From Paraburkholderia polaris (GTDB lineage Bacteria; Pseudomonadota; Gammaproteobacteria; Burkholderiales; Burkholderiaceae), in the NCBI RefSeq assembly GCF_012927345.1, contig NZ_JABBGJ010000011.1:124001-188000 (forward strand): a stretch of 64,000 nucleotides of DNA. Reading direction: 5' to 3'. Position numbers and translations under genes: made by a program. Below are positions 1 to 11,705 of this stretch, one piece after another (position 1 is the stretch's first letter; the number at the start of each line of letters is the position of its first letter). The notes under the pieces were generated by a model, which saw nothing but the letters and a program-made list of their open reading frames with translations, ran no database searches and had not been told where the DNA came from.

Positions 1-1
1 T

Positions 2-1138
2 CCCGCTTTGCTCGCACTCGCCGACGGCACGGTCTTTCGTGGTTACTCGATCGGCGCCCCCGGGCATACGATCGGCGAAGTCGTGTTCAACACCGCTATC
101 ACCGGTTATCAGGAAATCCTGACTGACCCGAGCTACGCGCGCCAGATCGTGACCCTCACGTATCCGCACATCGGTAACGTCGGCGTGAATGCCGAAGACG
201 TCGAAGCCACGAAAGTCCATGCCGCCGGCCTGATCATCCGTGATCTGCCGGTTCTCGCGTCGAACTTCCGCATGGAGCGCACGCTCCCGCAATACCTGAA
301 GGACGAAGGCGTGGTCGCCATCGCCGGCCTCGACACCCGTATGCTGACCCGCGTGCTGCGCGACAAGGGTGCACAGAACGGCGCCATTCTGGCCGGCTCG
401 GATGACGAAGCGAAGGCAATCGAACTCGCGCGTTCGTTCCCGGGTTTGTCGGGCATGGACCTCGCGAAGGTCGTGTCGACGAAAGAAAGCTACGAATGGA
501 CCCAGACCGAATGGCGTCTGGGCACCGGCTACGGCAAGCAGAACGCGCCGAAGTACCGCGTGGTCGCGTTCGATTACGGCGTGAAGTACAACATCCTGCG
601 CATGCTGGCCGAACGCGGCTGCCACGTCACCGTGCTGCCGGCAGAAGCTTCCGCGGCTGACGCGCTCGCGCTCAACCCGGACGGCGTTTTCCTGTCGAAC
701 GGCCCCGGCGATCCGGAACCGTGCGACTACGCGATTCGCGCCACCAAGGAGTTGATCGAGCGCGGCATTCCGACCTTCGGGATCTGCCTCGGCCATCAGA
801 TCATGGGCCTCGCGCTCGGCGCCAAGACCCTCAAGATGAAGACCGGCCACCACGGCGCGAACCATCCGGTGAAGGATCTCGAAGACGGCCGCGTGGTCAT
901 CACGTCGCAGAATCACGGCTTCGCGGTCGACGCCGACACGCTGCCGGCCAACGCCAAGGTCACGCACATCTCGCTGTTCGACGGCACGCTGCAAGGCTTC
1001 GCGTTGACCGACAAGCCGGCGTTCTGCTTCCAGGGCCACCCGGAAGCGTCGCCCGGTCCGCACGACATCGCCTATCTGTTCGACCGCTTCACCGCGTTGA
1101 TGGACACGAAGAAGGCCGGCAAGACCGCAGCGGCATAA
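2..1138 (+). CDS. carA: Carbamoyl-phosphate synthase small chain (5' truncated)
   Basis: This is the glutaminase subunit of carbamoyl-phosphate synthase. It hydrolyses glutamine and passes ammonia to CarB, for arginine and pyrimidine synthesis in the cytosol. The frame is already open at base 2 and reads P-A-L-L-A-L-A-D before the first possible start, so the true start lies a few codons upstream of the window. An N-terminal CarA-specific domain covers about residues 1-140 and a class I glutamine amidotransferase domain follows. The nucleophile cysteine is in GICLGHQ and the catalytic His/Glu are in HPEASPGP. carB follows after 149 bases, the usual order. The remaining length of about 378 residues fits the family. 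Identity is certain; only the start is missing. Confidence 0.97.
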   Translation, partial: PALLALADGTVFRGYSIGAPGHTIGEVVFNTAITGYQEILTDPSYARQIVTLTYPHIGNVGVNAEDVEATKVHAAGLIIRDLPVLASNFRMERTLPQYLKDEGVVAIAGLDTRMLTRVLRDKGAQNGAILAGSDDEAKAIELARSFPGLSGMDLAKVVSTKESYEWTQTEWRLGTGYGKQNAPKYRVVAFDYGVKYNILRMLAERGCHVTVLPAEASAADALALNPDGVFLSNGPGDPEPCDYAIRATKELIERGIPTFGICLGHQIMGLALGAKTLKMKTGHHGANHPVKDLEDGRVVITSQNHGFAVDADTLPANAKVTHISLFDGTLQGFALTDKPAFCFQGHPEASPGPHDIAYLFDRFTALMDTKKAGKTAAA

Positions 1139-1287
1139 GTCTTGTGAAGCGCCCGAGCGGCGCGCGGCTCGCAACGCGATGGGCGCAACAAGCGCACTCA
1201 AGGCGAGCCGCACAAAACAGAGCGCGCGCAACGTATTAACGCAGCGCGCCGACGGAAAGAATTCAGGAATACATTAGCGAGAGCGTT

Positions 1288-4200
1288 ATGCCCAAGCGGA
1301 CAGACATCAAGAGCATCCTCATCATCGGCGCGGGTCCGATCATCATCGGCCAGGCGTGCGAGTTCGACTACTCGGGCGCGCAGGCATGCAAGGCGCTGCG
1401 TGAGGAAGGCTACAAGGTCATTCTCGTCAACAGCAATCCGGCGACGATCATGACCGACCCGAACACGGCCGACGTGACCTACATCGAGCCGATCACGTGG
1501 GAAGTGGTGGAGCGCATCATCGCCAAGGAGCGCCCGGACGCGATCCTGCCGACGATGGGCGGCCAGACCGCACTGAACTGCGCGCTGGATCTCCACGCGC
1601 ACGGCGTGCTGGAGAAATACAAGGTCGAGCTGATCGGCGCCTCGCCGGAAGCGATCGACAAGGCGGAAGACCGCCAGAAGTTCAAAGACGCGATGACCAA
1701 GATCGGCCTCGGTTCGGCCAAGTCGGGCACCGCGCATTCGATGGAAGAAGCGCTGCAGGTGCAGGCGGACATCGCTGTGCAAACGGGCAGCGGCGGCTAC
1801 CCGGTCGTGATCCGTCCGTCGTTCACACTCGGCGGTTCGGGCGGCGGCATCGCGTACAACCGCGACGAATTCGAAGAGATCTGCAAGCGCGGTCTCGACC
1901 TGTCGCCCACGCGCGAACTGCTGATCGAAGAATCGCTGCTCGGCTGGAAAGAGTACGAGATGGAAGTGGTCCGCGATAAAAAGGACAACTGCATCATCGT
2001 TTGCTCGATCGAAAACCTTGACCCGATGGGCATCCACACCGGCGACTCGATTACCGTCGCGCCGGCACAAACGCTCACGGACAAGGAGTATCAGATCCTG
2101 CGTAACGCATCGCTCGCCGTGCTGCGCGAGATCGGCGTGGACACGGGCGGTTCGAACGTGCAGTTCTCGATCAATCCGAAAGATGGCCGGATGATCGTGA
2201 TCGAAATGAACCCGCGCGTGTCGCGTTCGTCGGCATTGGCTTCGAAGGCCACTGGCTTCCCGATTGCCAAGGTCGCGGCAAAGCTGGCAGTGGGCTACAC
2301 GCTCGACGAGTTGAAGAACGAAATCACCGGCGGCCAGACCCCGGCATCGTTCGAACCGACGATCGACTACGTTGTCACCAAGATCCCGCGTTTCGCGTTC
2401 GAAAAATTCCGCGAGGCCGATGCGCGCCTGACCACGCAAATGAAGTCGGTCGGCGAAGTGATGGCCATTGGCCGCACCTTCCAGGAATCGTTCCAGAAGG
2501 CGCTGCGCGGTCTGGAAGTGGGTGTGGACGGTCTGGACGAAAAGACCAATAACCGCGACGAGATCATCCGCGAGATCGGCGAAGCCGGTCCGGATCGCAT
2601 CTGGTATGTGGGCGACGCGTTCCGTGTCGGCATGACGGCCGAAGAGATCTTCGAAGAGACCTCGATCGACCCGTGGTTCCTCGCGCAGATCGAGCAGATC
2701 ATCCTGAAGGAAAAGGCGCTGGCAGGCCGTACGCTGGCAAGCCTGTCGAAGGAAGAGCTCAAGTACCTGAAGCAAAGCGGCTTCTCGGACCGCCGTTTGG
2801 CGAAGCTGCTCGGCGCGAAGCCAGCGGAAGTGCGCCAGCGCCGTATCGAGTTGAACGTGCGCCCGGTCTACAAGCGCGTCGACACGTGCGCGGCCGAGTT
2901 CGCAACGAAAACCGCCTACATGTACTCGACCTACGAGGAAGAGTGCGAAGCGAACCCGACCAACAACAAGAAGATCATGGTGCTGGGCGGTGGCCCGAAC
3001 CGGATCGGCCAGGGTATCGAGTTCGACTACTGCTGCGTGCACGCTGCGCTCGCCATGCGCGAAGACGGCTACGAAACGATCATGGTCAACTGCAACCCTG
3101 AAACCGTTTCGACCGACTACGACACGTCCGATCGTCTGTACTTCGAATCGCTGACGCTCGAAGACGTGCTCGAAATCGTCGACAAGGAAAAGCCGGTCGG
3201 CGTGATCGTGCAATACGGCGGTCAAACGCCGTTGAAGCTCGCGCTCGATCTCGAGGCGAACGGTGTGCCGATCGTCGGCACGTCGCCGGACATGATCGAC
3301 GCCGCGGAAGACCGCGAGCGTTTCCAGAAGCTGCTGCAGGACCTCGGCCTGCGTCAACCGCCGAACCGCACCGCGCGTGCTGAAGACGAAGCGCTGAAGC
3401 TCGCCGAGGAAATCGGCTATCCGCTGGTGGTGCGCCCGTCGTACGTGCTGGGCGGCCGCGCCATGGAAATCGTCCACGAGCCGCGCGACCTCGAGCGTTA
3501 CATGCGCGAGGCCGTGAAGGTGTCGAACGATTCGCCGGTGCTGCTCGACCGCTTCCTCAACGACGCGATCGAATGCGACGTGGATTGCATCTCCGATGGC
3601 GAAGCCGTGTTTATCGGCGGCGTGATGGAGCACATCGAACAGGCGGGCGTCCACTCGGGCGACTCGGCTTGCTCGCTGCCGCCATACTCGCTGTCGAAGG
3701 AAACCATCGCCGAACTGAAGCGCCAGACCGGCGCAATGGCCAAGGCGCTGAACGTGGTCGGCCTGATGAACGTGCAGTTCGCGATCCAGCAGGTGCCGCA
3801 GCCTGATGGCTCGAAAGAAGACATCATCTACGTGTTGGAAGTGAACCCGCGCGCATCGCGTACCGTGCCGTACGTGTCGAAGGCAACCAGCCTCCCGCTC
3901 GCTAAGATCGCAGCGCGCGCAATGGTCGGCCAGACGCTGGCGCAACAAGGCGTAACGAAGGAAATCGATCCGCCGTACTTCAGCGTGAAGGAAGCCGTAT
4001 TCCCGTTCGTCAAGTTCCCGGCAGTCGATCCGGTGCTCGGACCCGAAATGCGTTCGACCGGCGAGGTGATGGGCGTGGGTCAGACGTTCGGCGAAGCGCT
4101 GTTCAAGTCGCAGCTCGCGGCAGGTTCGCGTCTGCCGGAGTCGGGCACGGTGTTGCTGACCGTGATGGACGCCGACAAGCCGAAGGCCGTCGAAGTCGCG

Positions 4201-4542
4201 CGCATGCTGCACGAACTCGGCTATCCGATCGTCGCGACCAAGGGCACGGCTGCCGCGATCGAAGCGGCCGGCGTGCCGGTCAAGGTCGTCAACAAGGTGA
4301 AGGACGGTCGTCCGCACATCGTCGACATGATCAAGAACGGCGAAATCGCGCTGGTCTTCACGACCGTCGACGAAACCCGTGCCGCGATCGCCGACTCGCG
4401 TTCGATCCGCATGAGCGCACAGGCGAACAAGGTCACGTACTACACGACGATGTCCGGCGCGCGGGCTGCAGTTGAAGGTTTGCGCTATTTGAAGGACCTG
4501 GAAGTCTATGATTTACAAGGTCTTCACGCTCGCCTAAACTAA
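1288..4542 (+). CDS. carB: Carbamoyl-phosphate synthase large chain
   Basis: This is the synthetase subunit that makes carbamoyl phosphate from bicarbonate, ammonia and two ATP. At 1084 residues it has the full family length. Two homologous ATP-grasp halves are visible: the first begins with [20 protein letters not shown] and the second near residue 560 with [17 protein letters not shown]. The C-terminal 140 residues form the MGS-like allosteric domain. The ATG start is supported by the conserved [17 protein letters not shown] beginning. A very long antisense reading frame covers the gene but is a codon-usage shadow. It is probably cotranscribed with carA, and a strong hairpin with a T-run follows. 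Confidence 0.98.
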   Translation: MPKRTDIKSILIIGAGPIIIGQACEFDYSGAQACKALREEGYKVILVNSNPATIMTDPNTADVTYIEPITWEVVERIIAKERPDAILPTMGGQTALNCALDLHAHGVLEKYKVELIGASPEAIDKAEDRQKFKDAMTKIGLGSAKSGTAHSMEEALQVQADIAVQTGSGGYPVVIRPSFTLGGSGGGIAYNRDEFEEICKRGLDLSPTRELLIEESLLGWKEYEMEVVRDKKDNCIIVCSIENLDPMGIHTGDSITVAPAQTLTDKEYQILRNASLAVLREIGVDTGGSNVQFSINPKDGRMIVIEMNPRVSRSSALASKATGFPIAKVAAKLAVGYTLDELKNEITGGQTPASFEPTIDYVVTKIPRFAFEKFREADARLTTQMKSVGEVMAIGRTFQESFQKALRGLEVGVDGLDEKTNNRDEIIREIGEAGPDRIWYVGDAFRVGMTAEEIFEETSIDPWFLAQIEQIILKEKALAGRTLASLSKEELKYLKQSGFSDRRLAKLLGAKPAEVRQRRIELNVRPVYKRVDTCAAEFATKTAYMYSTYEEECEANPTNNKKIMVLGGGPNRIGQGIEFDYCCVHAALAMREDGYETIMVNCNPETVSTDYDTSDRLYFESLTLEDVLEIVDKEKPVGVIVQYGGQTPLKLALDLEANGVPIVGTSPDMIDAAEDRERFQKLLQDLGLRQPPNRTARAEDEALKLAEEIGYPLVVRPSYVLGGRAMEIVHEPRDLERYMREAVKVSNDSPVLLDRFLNDAIECDVDCISDGEAVFIGGVMEHIEQAGVHSGDSACSLPPYSLSKETIAELKRQTGAMAKALNVVGLMNVQFAIQQVPQPDGSKEDIIYVLEVNPRASRTVPYVSKATSLPLAKIAARAMVGQTLAQQGVTKEIDPPYFSVKEAVFPFVKFPAVDPVLGPEMRSTGEVMGVGQTFGEALFKSQLAAGSRLPESGTVLLTVMDADKPKAVEVARMLHELGYPIVATKGTAAAIEAAGVPVKVVNKVKDGRPHIVDMIKNGEIALVFTTVDETRAAIADSRSIRMSAQANKVTYYTTMSGARAAVEGLRYLKDLEVYDLQGLHARLN

Positions 4543-4572
4543 GGCTTCGAATACCTGTCCAAGATGTAAGTG

Positions 4573-4667
4573 CCGCGGTTAAGCGGCGTTCCGCAGGTGC
4601 TGTGGCCCGGGTTTTGCCCGGAACGTCAGCCTCCACGGAATGCACTTAACCGCGGTGATTTTTTTTT
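4573..4667 (+). terminator. Large rho-independent terminator between carB and greA
   Basis: CCGCGGTTAAG at 4573-4583 pairs perfectly with CTTAACCGCGG at 4645-4655. The loop contains a smaller hairpin (CCCGGG, TTTT, GCCCGG). A run of nine T follows at 4659-4667, 27 bases before the greA start. It can end carAB transcription. Because it sits in the immediate greA leader, it could also act as an attenuator of greA. Confidence 0.8.
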
Positions 4668-4694
4668 ACGGCTGTTTTTTGCATAGAGTTGTTT

Positions 4695-5171
4695 ATGAGC
4701 ACTGTTCCATTGACTAAGCGCGGCGCGGAAATGTTGCGCGATGAATTGCAGCGCCTGAAATCGGTTGAGCGTCCCTCGGTGATCAATTCGATCGCGGAAG
4801 CGCGTGCCCAGGGCGATCTGTCGGAAAACGCGGAATACGACGCGGCGAAGGAAAAGCAGGGCTTCGTCGAAGGCCGTATTGCCGAGATCGAATCGAAGTT
4901 GGCCGGCGCGCAGGTGATCGACCCGTCCAAGGTGGAGGCGGACGGCCGCGTGGTGTTCGGCGCGACGCTCGAACTCGAAGACCTCGATTCGGGTGCAAAG
5001 GTCAAATACCAGATCGTCGGCGACGACGAAGCGGACATCGACCACGGTCTGATCTCGATCAGCTCGCCGATCGCGCGCGCGTTGATCGGCAAGTCGGAAG
5101 GCGACGTTGCATCGGTGCAGGCGCCGGGCGGCGTGCGCGAATACGAAATCATCGCGGTTAGCTACGTTTGA
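4695..5171 (+). CDS. greA: Transcription elongation factor GreA
   Basis: GreA binds the RNA polymerase secondary channel and stimulates cleavage of backtracked transcripts. The 158-residue product has an N-terminal coiled coil with the diagnostic [13 protein letters not shown] and the loop segment [19 protein letters not shown], which carries the acidic tip residues. A C-terminal FKBP-like domain includes [14 protein letters not shown]. The ATG at 4695 is preferred over a TTG two codons upstream because it gives the standard [12 protein letters not shown] start. The stop overlaps the next gene by four bases. Confidence 0.96.
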   Translation: MSTVPLTKRGAEMLRDELQRLKSVERPSVINSIAEARAQGDLSENAEYDAAKEKQGFVEGRIAEIESKLAGAQVIDPSKVEADGRVVFGATLELEDLDSGAKVKYQIVGDDEADIDHGLISISSPIARALIGKSEGDVASVQAPGGVREYEIIAVSYV

Positions 5172-5701
5172 AGGCGGCCCCGGTGTCCTTGATGCCGCAT
5201 CGACTGTTCCGCCTGCTGACGGTGGTGTGGGTCGGTAGTCTGTTGACTATCGGCTATGCCGTCGCGCCGGTGCTGTTCACGTCGCTCGACCGCATGACGG
5301 CGGGCGCCGTGGCGGCGCAACTGTTTCGCATCGAGGGCGTGCTGGGCGCGGTGTGCGGCATTTTGCTGCTGGGTCTGGCGAACGTGCTGGTTCGCCGCGG
5401 TAGCGACGCTTATCGTCGTTTGCGCTGGTTGATCGCCGGTATGCTGGTGTGCGTGCTGGTGGGTTACTTTGCGTTGCAGCCGTTTATGAATGCAATGCGC
5501 ATTGCCGCCTTGGAAGCGGGCAGTGATGTTGGGCATTCGGCTTATGCGACACGCTTCGGGATTCTGCACGGCGTGTCGAGTCTGTTTTACCTGATCGAAA
5601 GCCTGCTGGGCGTGGCGCTGGTGTGGAAGCTGCCGGCGGGCGTCGGCGTCTTGGCAGCGGAGCAGGGCGCTCGCGGCGCTGCCGGGAAAGTAACCGGTTG
5701 A
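5168..5701 (+). CDS. DUF4149-family membrane protein
   Basis: This is a 177-residue integral membrane protein with about four hydrophobic segments, near residues 12-35, 55-75, 85-105 and 145-165. The pattern W-V-G-S-L near the N-terminus and the conserved [11 protein letters not shown] segment fit the DUF4149 family, which often sits beside greA or yhbY in beta-proteobacteria. The TTG start overlaps the greA stop, suggesting translational coupling; an ATG eight codons later is the alternative. Biochemical function is not known. Confidence 0.8.
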   Translation: MKAAPVSLMPHRLFRLLTVVWVGSLLTIGYAVAPVLFTSLDRMTAGAVAAQLFRIEGVLGAVCGILLLGLANVLVRRGSDAYRRLRWLIAGMLVCVLVGYFALQPFMNAMRIAALEAGSDVGHSAYATRFGILHGVSSLFYLIESLLGVALVWKLPAGVGVLAAEQGARGAAGKVTG

Positions 5702-5879
5702 GTGGTGCGGCTACGGCTTGCTTAAGCGGGTTTGCCTGTAGAGTGACTCAAGCGGAAGGGCGCCGGCGGTTTTATCCAGGCGGCTTTGCCTGGGCGGAGT
5801 CAACCACGCGGAGTCAGCTTGGCGGCCTGAGCAATTCACACCAAGATGCGGACACTGCCCGCACCCCTCCATCATTCGC

Positions 5880-6410
5880 TTACTTCGACGACTGATGCGA
5901 GCGCTTCGCGCTGGTCTGGCGCTTCTTGGCGCGCTTGATGTTGCCGCCTTGCGTAACGCGTTCATTGCCGCGCACCACGACGGCTTTTGCCTTCGGCTTG
6001 CGCATCGGGATTTCGCTGGGCTTCACCACCGTGACCACGCGCGGTGCGCGGCCTTTACCTGGTTTGGCTTCGACAGCCGCTTCGCGGGCGCTAGGCAGGG
6101 CGCCGCGCTTGGCCTTCACCGCCGGTTGTGCTGCTGCTTCCGGCTTCCAGATCACCAGCAGCTTGCCGATATGCTGGATCGGCGCAGCGTTCAGCTGGTC
6201 GCAGATTTGTTCGTAGATGGCGATGCGCTCTTCGCGTTCGTCACCGAATACGCGGATTTTGATCAGTTGGTGCGCGCCAAGGTGGACCTTGATCTCCGAC
6301 AGCACAGCGTCGGTTAAGCCTTCGGCGCCGACGAGCACGACCGGTTTGAGCGCATGTGCCTGGGAGCGCAACTCGGCGCGTTGGTCGGAAGAGACTTTAA
6401 GGGCTGGCAT
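5880..6410 (-). CDS. yhbY: YhbY-family (CRM domain) RNA-binding protein
   Basis: The first 95 residues are a CRM/YhbY domain: a LRSQAHALKPVVLVGAEGLT motif, then the basic IKIRVFGDEREER strand and an IGKLLVIWKPE strand. E. coli YhbY associates with pre-50S ribosomes. This protein is 176 residues, much longer than the roughly 97-residue E. coli form. The extra C-terminal tail is rich in Lys, Arg and Ala and is probably disordered and RNA binding, as is common in Burkholderiaceae. It is divergent from rlmE, giving two ribosome-maturation genes back to back. Confidence 0.9.
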   Translation of the reverse strand: MPALKVSSDQRAELRSQAHALKPVVLVGAEGLTDAVLSEIKVHLGAHQLIKIRVFGDEREERIAIYEQICDQLNAAPIQHIGKLLVIWKPEAAAQPAVKAKRGALPSAREAAVEAKPGKGRAPRVVTVVKPSEIPMRKPKAKAVVVRGNERVTQGGNIKRAKKRQTSAKRSHQSSK

Positions 6411-6593
6411 GGAAAGTGGGAGACTCGACTAAAATGGCGGCACCTGCAGTCCGGATAGATTCGGGCCATGGCGCAGGGCGGCGCGTCAGAACAACAGAAT
6501 CGCGGATGACTGCCAGTTTTGGCGGTGGCCGCGCGAATTAACCGCGTATTATCCCCTAAAGCGCGACATCACGCAGCAAGAGTTCTACCTTTA

Positions 6594-7256
6594 ATGGCAA
6601 AAAACAAATTCAACACCGCGTGGCTGCACGATCACATCAACGACCCGTACGTAAAAATGGCGCAGCGGGAGGGTTACCGCGCCCGCGCTGCTTACAAGCT
6701 GAAGGAAATCGACGAGCAGGACAAGCTGATCCGGCCAGGCCAGGTGATCGTCGACCTCGGCTCAGTGCCGGGCAGCTGGAGCCAGTACGCCCGTAACAAG
6801 CTCGCCAAGGGCTCGCAGCGCGACGCCGAGCGCGAGGGCGGCATCGACGGCACGATCATCGCGCTGGACATGTTGCCGATGGAGCCGATCGCCGACGTCC
6901 ACTTCATTCAGGGCGACTTCCGCGAAGACTCGGTGCTTCACCAATTGGAAGAATTGGTCGGGGAACGCCAGGTTGATCTTGTAATTTCGGATATGGCGCC
7001 CAACCTGTCGGGGGTGGCGGTGGCGGATGCCGCGCGAATCGAGCATCTGTGCGATATCGCGATGGAGTTCGCACAAAACCACCTGAAGCCGGATGGTGCC
7101 CTTTTAGTCAAATGTTTTCATGGCAGCGGTTATAGCCAGATTGTCGAAAAGTTCAAGCGCCAGTTCAAGGTGGTGGCGGCCCGCAAGCCGAAAGCTTCGC
7201 GGGACAAGTCGTCAGAAACGTTTATTTTGGGTAAGCATCTCAAGCGACCCGCATAG
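6594..7256 (+). CDS. rlmE: 23S rRNA 2'-O-methyltransferase RlmE (FtsJ)
   Basis: RlmE methylates U2552 of 23S rRNA using S-adenosylmethionine. The 220-residue product begins [20 protein letters not shown] and has the SAM motif [13 protein letters not shown]. The K-D-K-E tetrad residues are recognisable in the Rossmann domain: K of AYKLKEID, D of ISDMAPN, K of LLVKCFHG and E of SETFILG. The frame is open 25 codons upstream, but the ATG at 6594 matches the family start. It lies directly before ftsH, the conserved heat-shock-linked arrangement. Confidence 0.95.
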   Translation: MAKNKFNTAWLHDHINDPYVKMAQREGYRARAAYKLKEIDEQDKLIRPGQVIVDLGSVPGSWSQYARNKLAKGSQRDAEREGGIDGTIIALDMLPMEPIADVHFIQGDFREDSVLHQLEELVGERQVDLVISDMAPNLSGVAVADAARIEHLCDIAMEFAQNHLKPDGALLVKCFHGSGYSQIVEKFKRQFKVVAARKPKASRDKSSETFILGKHLKRPA

Positions 7257-7445
7257 GTGCGCTGCAGGAAGGTTCCGCATCTGCCGATAATGTGCCCATG
7301 GAGCCGAAGATTGGCGCTCTGATGGCCCGCTATGCTATTTCTGTGGTAGCGAAACCTTATGGCAGGGGTCTGCGGACTGGATTAGAATGCTTTCGTGGTG
7401 CCGCAAGGCAAATGTAGGCGCCCGTCTAAGTGAAGGAGTGGTGCT

Positions 7446-9335
7446 TTGAACAACAATATGTTTTCGAAAGCAGCAGTGTGGCTTGTTATCGCACTGGTGC
7501 TGTTTACGGTGTTCAAGCAGTTCGACAAGCCCCGTGTCCAGGAAGGCGTTTCCTATTCGCAGTTCATGGACGACGCGAAGAACGGCAAAGTCAAGAACGT
7601 CATCGTCCAGGGGCGGAACCTCACGGTCACTCCAGCAGACGGCCAGAAGTACCAGATCGTGTCGCCCGGCGACATCTGGATGGTCGGCGATCTGATGAAG
7701 TATGGCGTTCAGGTGAGCGGCAAGGCTGATGACGAACCAAATGCGCTGGTGTCCGCGCTGTACTACCTTGGACCAACGATCCTGATCATCGGGTTCTGGT
7801 TCTACATGATGCGACAGATGCAGGGAGGCGGGAAAGGCGGTGCGTTCTCGTTCGGTAAATCCCGTGCACGTCTGATCGACGAAAACAACAACGCAATCAA
7901 TTTCACCGACGTCGCCGGTTGCGACGAAGCCAAGGAAGAAGTCTCTGAATTGGTCGACTTCCTGCGCGATCCGCAGAAATTCCAGAAGCTGGGCGGACGC
8001 ATTCCTCGCGGCGTGCTGCTGGTCGGCCCGCCGGGAACCGGTAAGACGCTGCTGGCGCGTGCTATCGCCGGTGAAGCGAAGGTGCCGTTCTTCAGCATCT
8101 CGGGTTCGGACTTCGTGGAAATGTTCGTGGGTGTCGGTGCGGCTCGTGTGCGCGACATGTTCGAGCAGGCCAAGAAGCATGCGCCGTGTATCGTGTTCAT
8201 CGACGAAATCGACGCGGTCGGCCGTCATCGCGGCGCCGGCATGGGCGGCGGTAATGACGAACGCGAACAGACCTTGAACCAGATGCTGGTCGAGATGGAC
8301 GGTTTCGAAGCGAACTCGGGCGTGATCGTCATCGCTGCCACGAACCGTTCGGACGTACTGGACAAGGCGCTGCTGCGTCCGGGCCGTTTCGACCGTCAGG
8401 TGTATGTCGGTCTGCCGGACATCCGCGGCCGCGAGCACATCATGAAGGTTCACCTGCGCAAGGTGCCGATTTCGAACGACGTCGACGCAGCGGTGATCGC
8501 ACGCGGCACGCCGGGCTTCTCGGGCGCCGATCTGGCGAACCTGGTCAACGAAGCAGCCCTGTTCGCGGCTCGCCGCGGCAAGCGCATCGTCGAGATGAAC
8601 GACTTCGAAGACGCGAAGGACAAGATCTTCATGGGTCCGGAGCGCAAGTCGGCCGTGATTCGCGAAGAATCGAAGCGTGCTACGGCGTATCACGAGTCGG
8701 GTCACGCGGTCATCGCCAAGCTGTTGCCGAAGGCCGATCCGGTGCATAAGGTCACGATCATCCCGCGCGGCCGTGCGCTGGGCGTCACGTGGCAGTTGCC
8801 GGAGCATGACAACGAAACGTATTCGAAAGACTACCTGCTGGACCGCCTCGCGATCCTGTTCGGTGGCCGTGTTGCGGAAGAGCTGTTCCTGAACCTGATC
8901 AGCACCGGCGCATCGGACGACTTCAACAAGGCAACGGCTACGGCCCGTGCCATGGTGGCTCGCTTCGGTATGACGGATGCGCTCGGACCGATGGTCTACG
9001 TTGACGACGAAAACGACGCAACGCCGTTTGGCCGTGGCTTCACGCGCACCATTTCGGAAGCGACGCAGCAGAAGGTCGACGCGGAAATCCGCCGCGTGCT
9101 GGACGAGCAGTACAACCTCGCCAAGCGCCTGCTGGACGAGAACCGCGACAAGGTCGAAGCGATGACCGCCGCACTGATGGAGTGGGAAACGATCGACGCC
9201 GATCAGATCAACGACATCATGGCAGGCCGTCCGCCGCGTTCGCCGAAGAGCTCTCCGCCGCCGGCAAGCGATGCCTCTTCGGGTGGCAGCACGGGCACCG
9301 AGGTCAAGCCGGGCAGCGCGACCGCGCCGGCCTGA
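7446..9335 (+). CDS. ftsH: ATP-dependent zinc metalloprotease FtsH
   Basis: FtsH is a membrane-anchored AAA+ protease that degrades misfolded membrane proteins and short-lived regulators. The 629 residues show two N-terminal membrane helices (about 8-24 and 100-118), Walker A GPPGTGKT, Walker [13 protein letters not shown] and the second region of homology [19 protein letters not shown]. The zinc site HESGH lies near residue 420, and the C-terminal tail is rich in Pro, Ser and Gly. The start is TTG with a GGAG nine bases upstream, giving the common MNNNMFSK beginning. A perfect terminator follows. Confidence 0.98.
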   Translation: MNNNMFSKAAVWLVIALVLFTVFKQFDKPRVQEGVSYSQFMDDAKNGKVKNVIVQGRNLTVTPADGQKYQIVSPGDIWMVGDLMKYGVQVSGKADDEPNALVSALYYLGPTILIIGFWFYMMRQMQGGGKGGAFSFGKSRARLIDENNNAINFTDVAGCDEAKEEVSELVDFLRDPQKFQKLGGRIPRGVLLVGPPGTGKTLLARAIAGEAKVPFFSISGSDFVEMFVGVGAARVRDMFEQAKKHAPCIVFIDEIDAVGRHRGAGMGGGNDEREQTLNQMLVEMDGFEANSGVIVIAATNRSDVLDKALLRPGRFDRQVYVGLPDIRGREHIMKVHLRKVPISNDVDAAVIARGTPGFSGADLANLVNEAALFAARRGKRIVEMNDFEDAKDKIFMGPERKSAVIREESKRATAYHESGHAVIAKLLPKADPVHKVTIIPRGRALGVTWQLPEHDNETYSKDYLLDRLAILFGGRVAEELFLNLISTGASDDFNKATATARAMVARFGMTDALGPMVYVDDENDATPFGRGFTRTISEATQQKVDAEIRRVLDEQYNLAKRLLDENRDKVEAMTAALMEWETIDADQINDIMAGRPPRSPKSSPPPASDASSGGSTGTEVKPGSATAPA

Positions 9336-9355
9336 TAGGCGGCCAGTAGAAAGTG

Positions 9356-9386
9356 CGGGCCGGTGTGTTTCACACCGGCCCGTTTT
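9356..9386 (+). terminator. Rho-independent terminator after ftsH
   Basis: A perfect 12-bp stem, CGGGCCGGTGTG at 9356-9367 against CACACCGGCCCG at 9371-9382, has a three-base loop and is followed by TTTT. It lies inside the longest possible folP frame, which argues that folP starts downstream of it. Confidence 0.88.
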
Positions 9387-9418
9387 GCATTTATCCGTTT
9401 TACGTGATTGACCGCTAC

Positions 9419-10318
9419 GTGTCGAAAGTCGAATTTCCTTCTCTTCCTATCCCCGAACCGCTGCAATGCGGCCGCTTCAAGCTGACCTTTGAACGCCCGT
9501 TAGTCATGGGCATCCTGAACGTCACGCCCGATTCTTTCTCTGACGGTGGCCAGTACGCGATGCGCGGCGATGCGCTGCGCCAGGCCGAGCGCATGCTGCT
9601 CGATGGCGCGGATATCATCGACATCGGCGGCGAATCGACCCGTCCGGGTGCGCCGCCAGTGCCGCTTGACGAAGAACTGGAGCGGGTGATCCCGCTGGTC
9701 GAACAACTGCACGGTGCGAATGTGCCGCTGTCGATCGATACGTACAAGCCGGAAGTGATGCGTCGCGCGCTCGCCGCGGGCGCCGATCTGATCAACGACA
9801 TTTGGGGTTTCCGGATGCCCGGTGCGGTCGATGCCGTGCGCGACAGCGAATGCGGTGTGTGCGTGATGCATATGTCTGGTGAGCCGCAGACCATGCAACT
9901 TGGTGAGCCCGACTATAAAGACGTGGTGAGCGAGGTTCGGCAGTTTCTCGAAGAACGGGTGGCGACCCTGAAGCGGGCAGGTATAGCCCGTGCGCGTATC
10001 AGCGTGGATCCGGGCTTTGGCTTTGGCAAAGCGGTGGTCGAACACAATTACGCACTGCTCGCGCACTTGCCGGACACGGCGCCGCAAGCCGAGCCGCCGT
10101 ACCCCATTCTCGCCGGCATGTCGCGCAAGTCGATGGTCGGCGCGGTCGTCGGACGCCCGGCGGCGGAGCGCGTTTCGGGCAGCATCGCCGCAGCGGTATG
10201 TGCCGCCGAGCGCGGCGCGGCAATTCTGCGCGTGCACGATGTCGCGCAAACAGTAGATGCATTGAAAGTATGGGCAGCCATGCGCGACGCGGCGAATCAC
10301 AGCCGCGCGCGAGGCTGA
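9419..10318 (+). CDS. folP: Dihydropteroate synthase
   Basis: FolP condenses p-aminobenzoate with dihydropterin pyrophosphate in folate synthesis and is the sulfonamide target. The TIM-barrel motifs are clear: MGILNVTPDSFSDGG, IDIGGESTRPGA, SIDTYKPEVM, INDIWGF, and DPGFGFGK, with SRKSM in the C-terminal part. The frame opens at 9353, but that would run through the ftsH terminator, so GTG 9419 (or GTG 9404) is preferred. Neither has a convincing Shine-Dalgarno sequence. glmM follows after 28 bases, as in many proteobacteria. Confidence 0.93.
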   Translation: MSKVEFPSLPIPEPLQCGRFKLTFERPLVMGILNVTPDSFSDGGQYAMRGDALRQAERMLLDGADIIDIGGESTRPGAPPVPLDEELERVIPLVEQLHGANVPLSIDTYKPEVMRRALAAGADLINDIWGFRMPGAVDAVRDSECGVCVMHMSGEPQTMQLGEPDYKDVVSEVRQFLEERVATLKRAGIARARISVDPGFGFGKAVVEHNYALLAHLPDTAPQAEPPYPILAGMSRKSMVGAVVGRPAAERVSGSIAAAVCAAERGAAILRVHDVAQTVDALKVWAAMRDAANHSRARG

Positions 10319-10346
10319 ACCCAAAAGCCAAGGAGGAACATAAAAG

Positions 10347-11705
10347 ATGGCACGTCGTTATTTTGGAACGGACGGGATTCGGGGCAAGGTCGGCGAAGGA
10401 CCCATTACGCCGGAGTTTGTATTGCGGCTCGGCTACGCCGCCGGCAAGGTGCTCGCGGGCGCGGACCGCTGGGCCAGGACGGGCGCACGTCCCACGGTGC
10501 TGATCGGTAAAGACACACGGGTGTCGGGCTATATGCTCGAAGCCGCGCTCGAAGCGGGCTTTTCCGCGGCCGGGGTCGACGTCATGCTGGCCGGGCCGAT
10601 GCCCACCCCGGGCATCGCCTATCTGACGCGTGCACTGCGGCTTGCCGCAGGCGTCGTGATCAGCGCCTCGCACAACCCGTACTACGACAACGGCATCAAA
10701 TTCTTCTCCGCCGACGGCAACAAGCTGCCCGACGACGTGGAATCGCAGATCGAAGAACAACTCGATCTGCCGCTCGCATGCGCGGCCTCCGAGCAACTCG
10801 GCAAGGCGCGGCGCCTCGACGACGCAGCCGGCCGCTACATCGAGTTCTGCAAGAGCACCTTCCCGGCAGCGTTCGACCTGCGTGGCCTGAAGCTGGTGGT
10901 CGACTGCGCGCACGGTGCAGCGTACGACGTCGCGCCGCACGTGTTCCACGAACTCGGTGCTGACGTGATTCCGATCGGCGTCGCGCCGAACGGTTTCAAT
11001 ATCAATGACGGCGTCGGCGCGACCGCGCCGGACGCGCTGGTGCGCGCGGTGCGCGCGAACCACGCGGACCTCGGCATCGCACTCGACGGCGACGCCGACC
11101 GGTTGCAGGTGGTGGACGCGGCAGGCCGCCTGTATAACGGCGACGAGCTGTTGTACGTGCTGGTCAAGGACCGGATGGCGACCGACGGCAAAGTGGAAGG
11201 TGCGGTCGGTACCTTGATGACCAATATGGCGGTCGAAGTCGCGCTGCAGGAAGCCGGGGTGAAGTTTGTCCGCGCGGCGGTGGGCGACCGCTACGTGCTC
11301 GAGCAGTTGCGTGAGCACGGCTGGCAACTGGGTGCGGAAGGCTCCGGCCATATTCTCTCCCTTGACCGCCATTCGACCGGCGACGGCATCGTGTCGGCCC
11401 TGCTGGTGCTGGCCGCAATGAAGCGCAGCGACAAAACGCTCGCTGAGTTGCTCGACGGCGTCACGCTGTTCCCGCAGAAGCTGATCAACGTGCGCATGCA
11501 ACCCGGCGCGGACTGGAAGGGCAGCGATGTGATTCGCCGCGCCATCGGCATGGCCGAGGAAGCGCTGAACGGCCGCGGCCGTGTGCTGATTCGCGCCTCG
11601 GGCACCGAGCCCGTTCTACGCGTGATGGTCGAAGCAGAAAATGTCGACGACGCGGTTCGCCATTCCGAAGCAATCGCCAACGCGGTCAAGCAAGCCACCG
11701 CCTGA
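10347..11705 (+). CDS. glmM: Phosphoglucosamine mutase
   Basis: GlmM converts glucosamine-6-phosphate to glucosamine-1-phosphate for UDP-GlcNAc, peptidoglycan and LPS. The 452-residue length is typical. The catalytic phosphoserine is in [15 protein letters not shown], the metal-binding loop is DGDADR, the sugar-binding loop is EGSGH, and the phosphate-binding loop is [12 protein letters not shown]. The ATG has a strong AGGAGG ribosome site 12 bases upstream. The gene is probably cotranscribed with folP. Confidence 0.97.
   Translation: MARRYFGTDGIRGKVGEGPITPEFVLRLGYAAGKVLAGADRWARTGARPTVLIGKDTRVSGYMLEAALEAGFSAAGVDVMLAGPMPTPGIAYLTRALRLAAGVVISASHNPYYDNGIKFFSADGNKLPDDVESQIEEQLDLPLACAASEQLGKARRLDDAAGRYIEFCKSTFPAAFDLRGLKLVVDCAHGAAYDVAPHVFHELGADVIPIGVAPNGFNINDGVGATAPDALVRAVRANHADLGIALDGDADRLQVVDAAGRLYNGDELLYVLVKDRMATDGKVEGAVGTLMTNMAVEVALQEAGVKFVRAAVGDRYVLEQLREHGWQLGAEGSGHILSLDRHSTGDGIVSALLVLAAMKRSDKTLAELLDGVTLFPQKLINVRMQPGADWKGSDVIRRAIGMAEEALNGRGRVLIRASGTEPVLRVMVEAENVDDAVRHSEAIANAVKQATA

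Noticed and set aside
1198..4317. A 1039-residue open frame on the minus strand across carB
   Set aside because: It is fully antisense to carB and has no recognisable domains; high GC third positions in carB create the open frame.
9353..9418. Longer folP start
   Set aside because: It would encode through the strong ftsH terminator and adds residues without family similarity.
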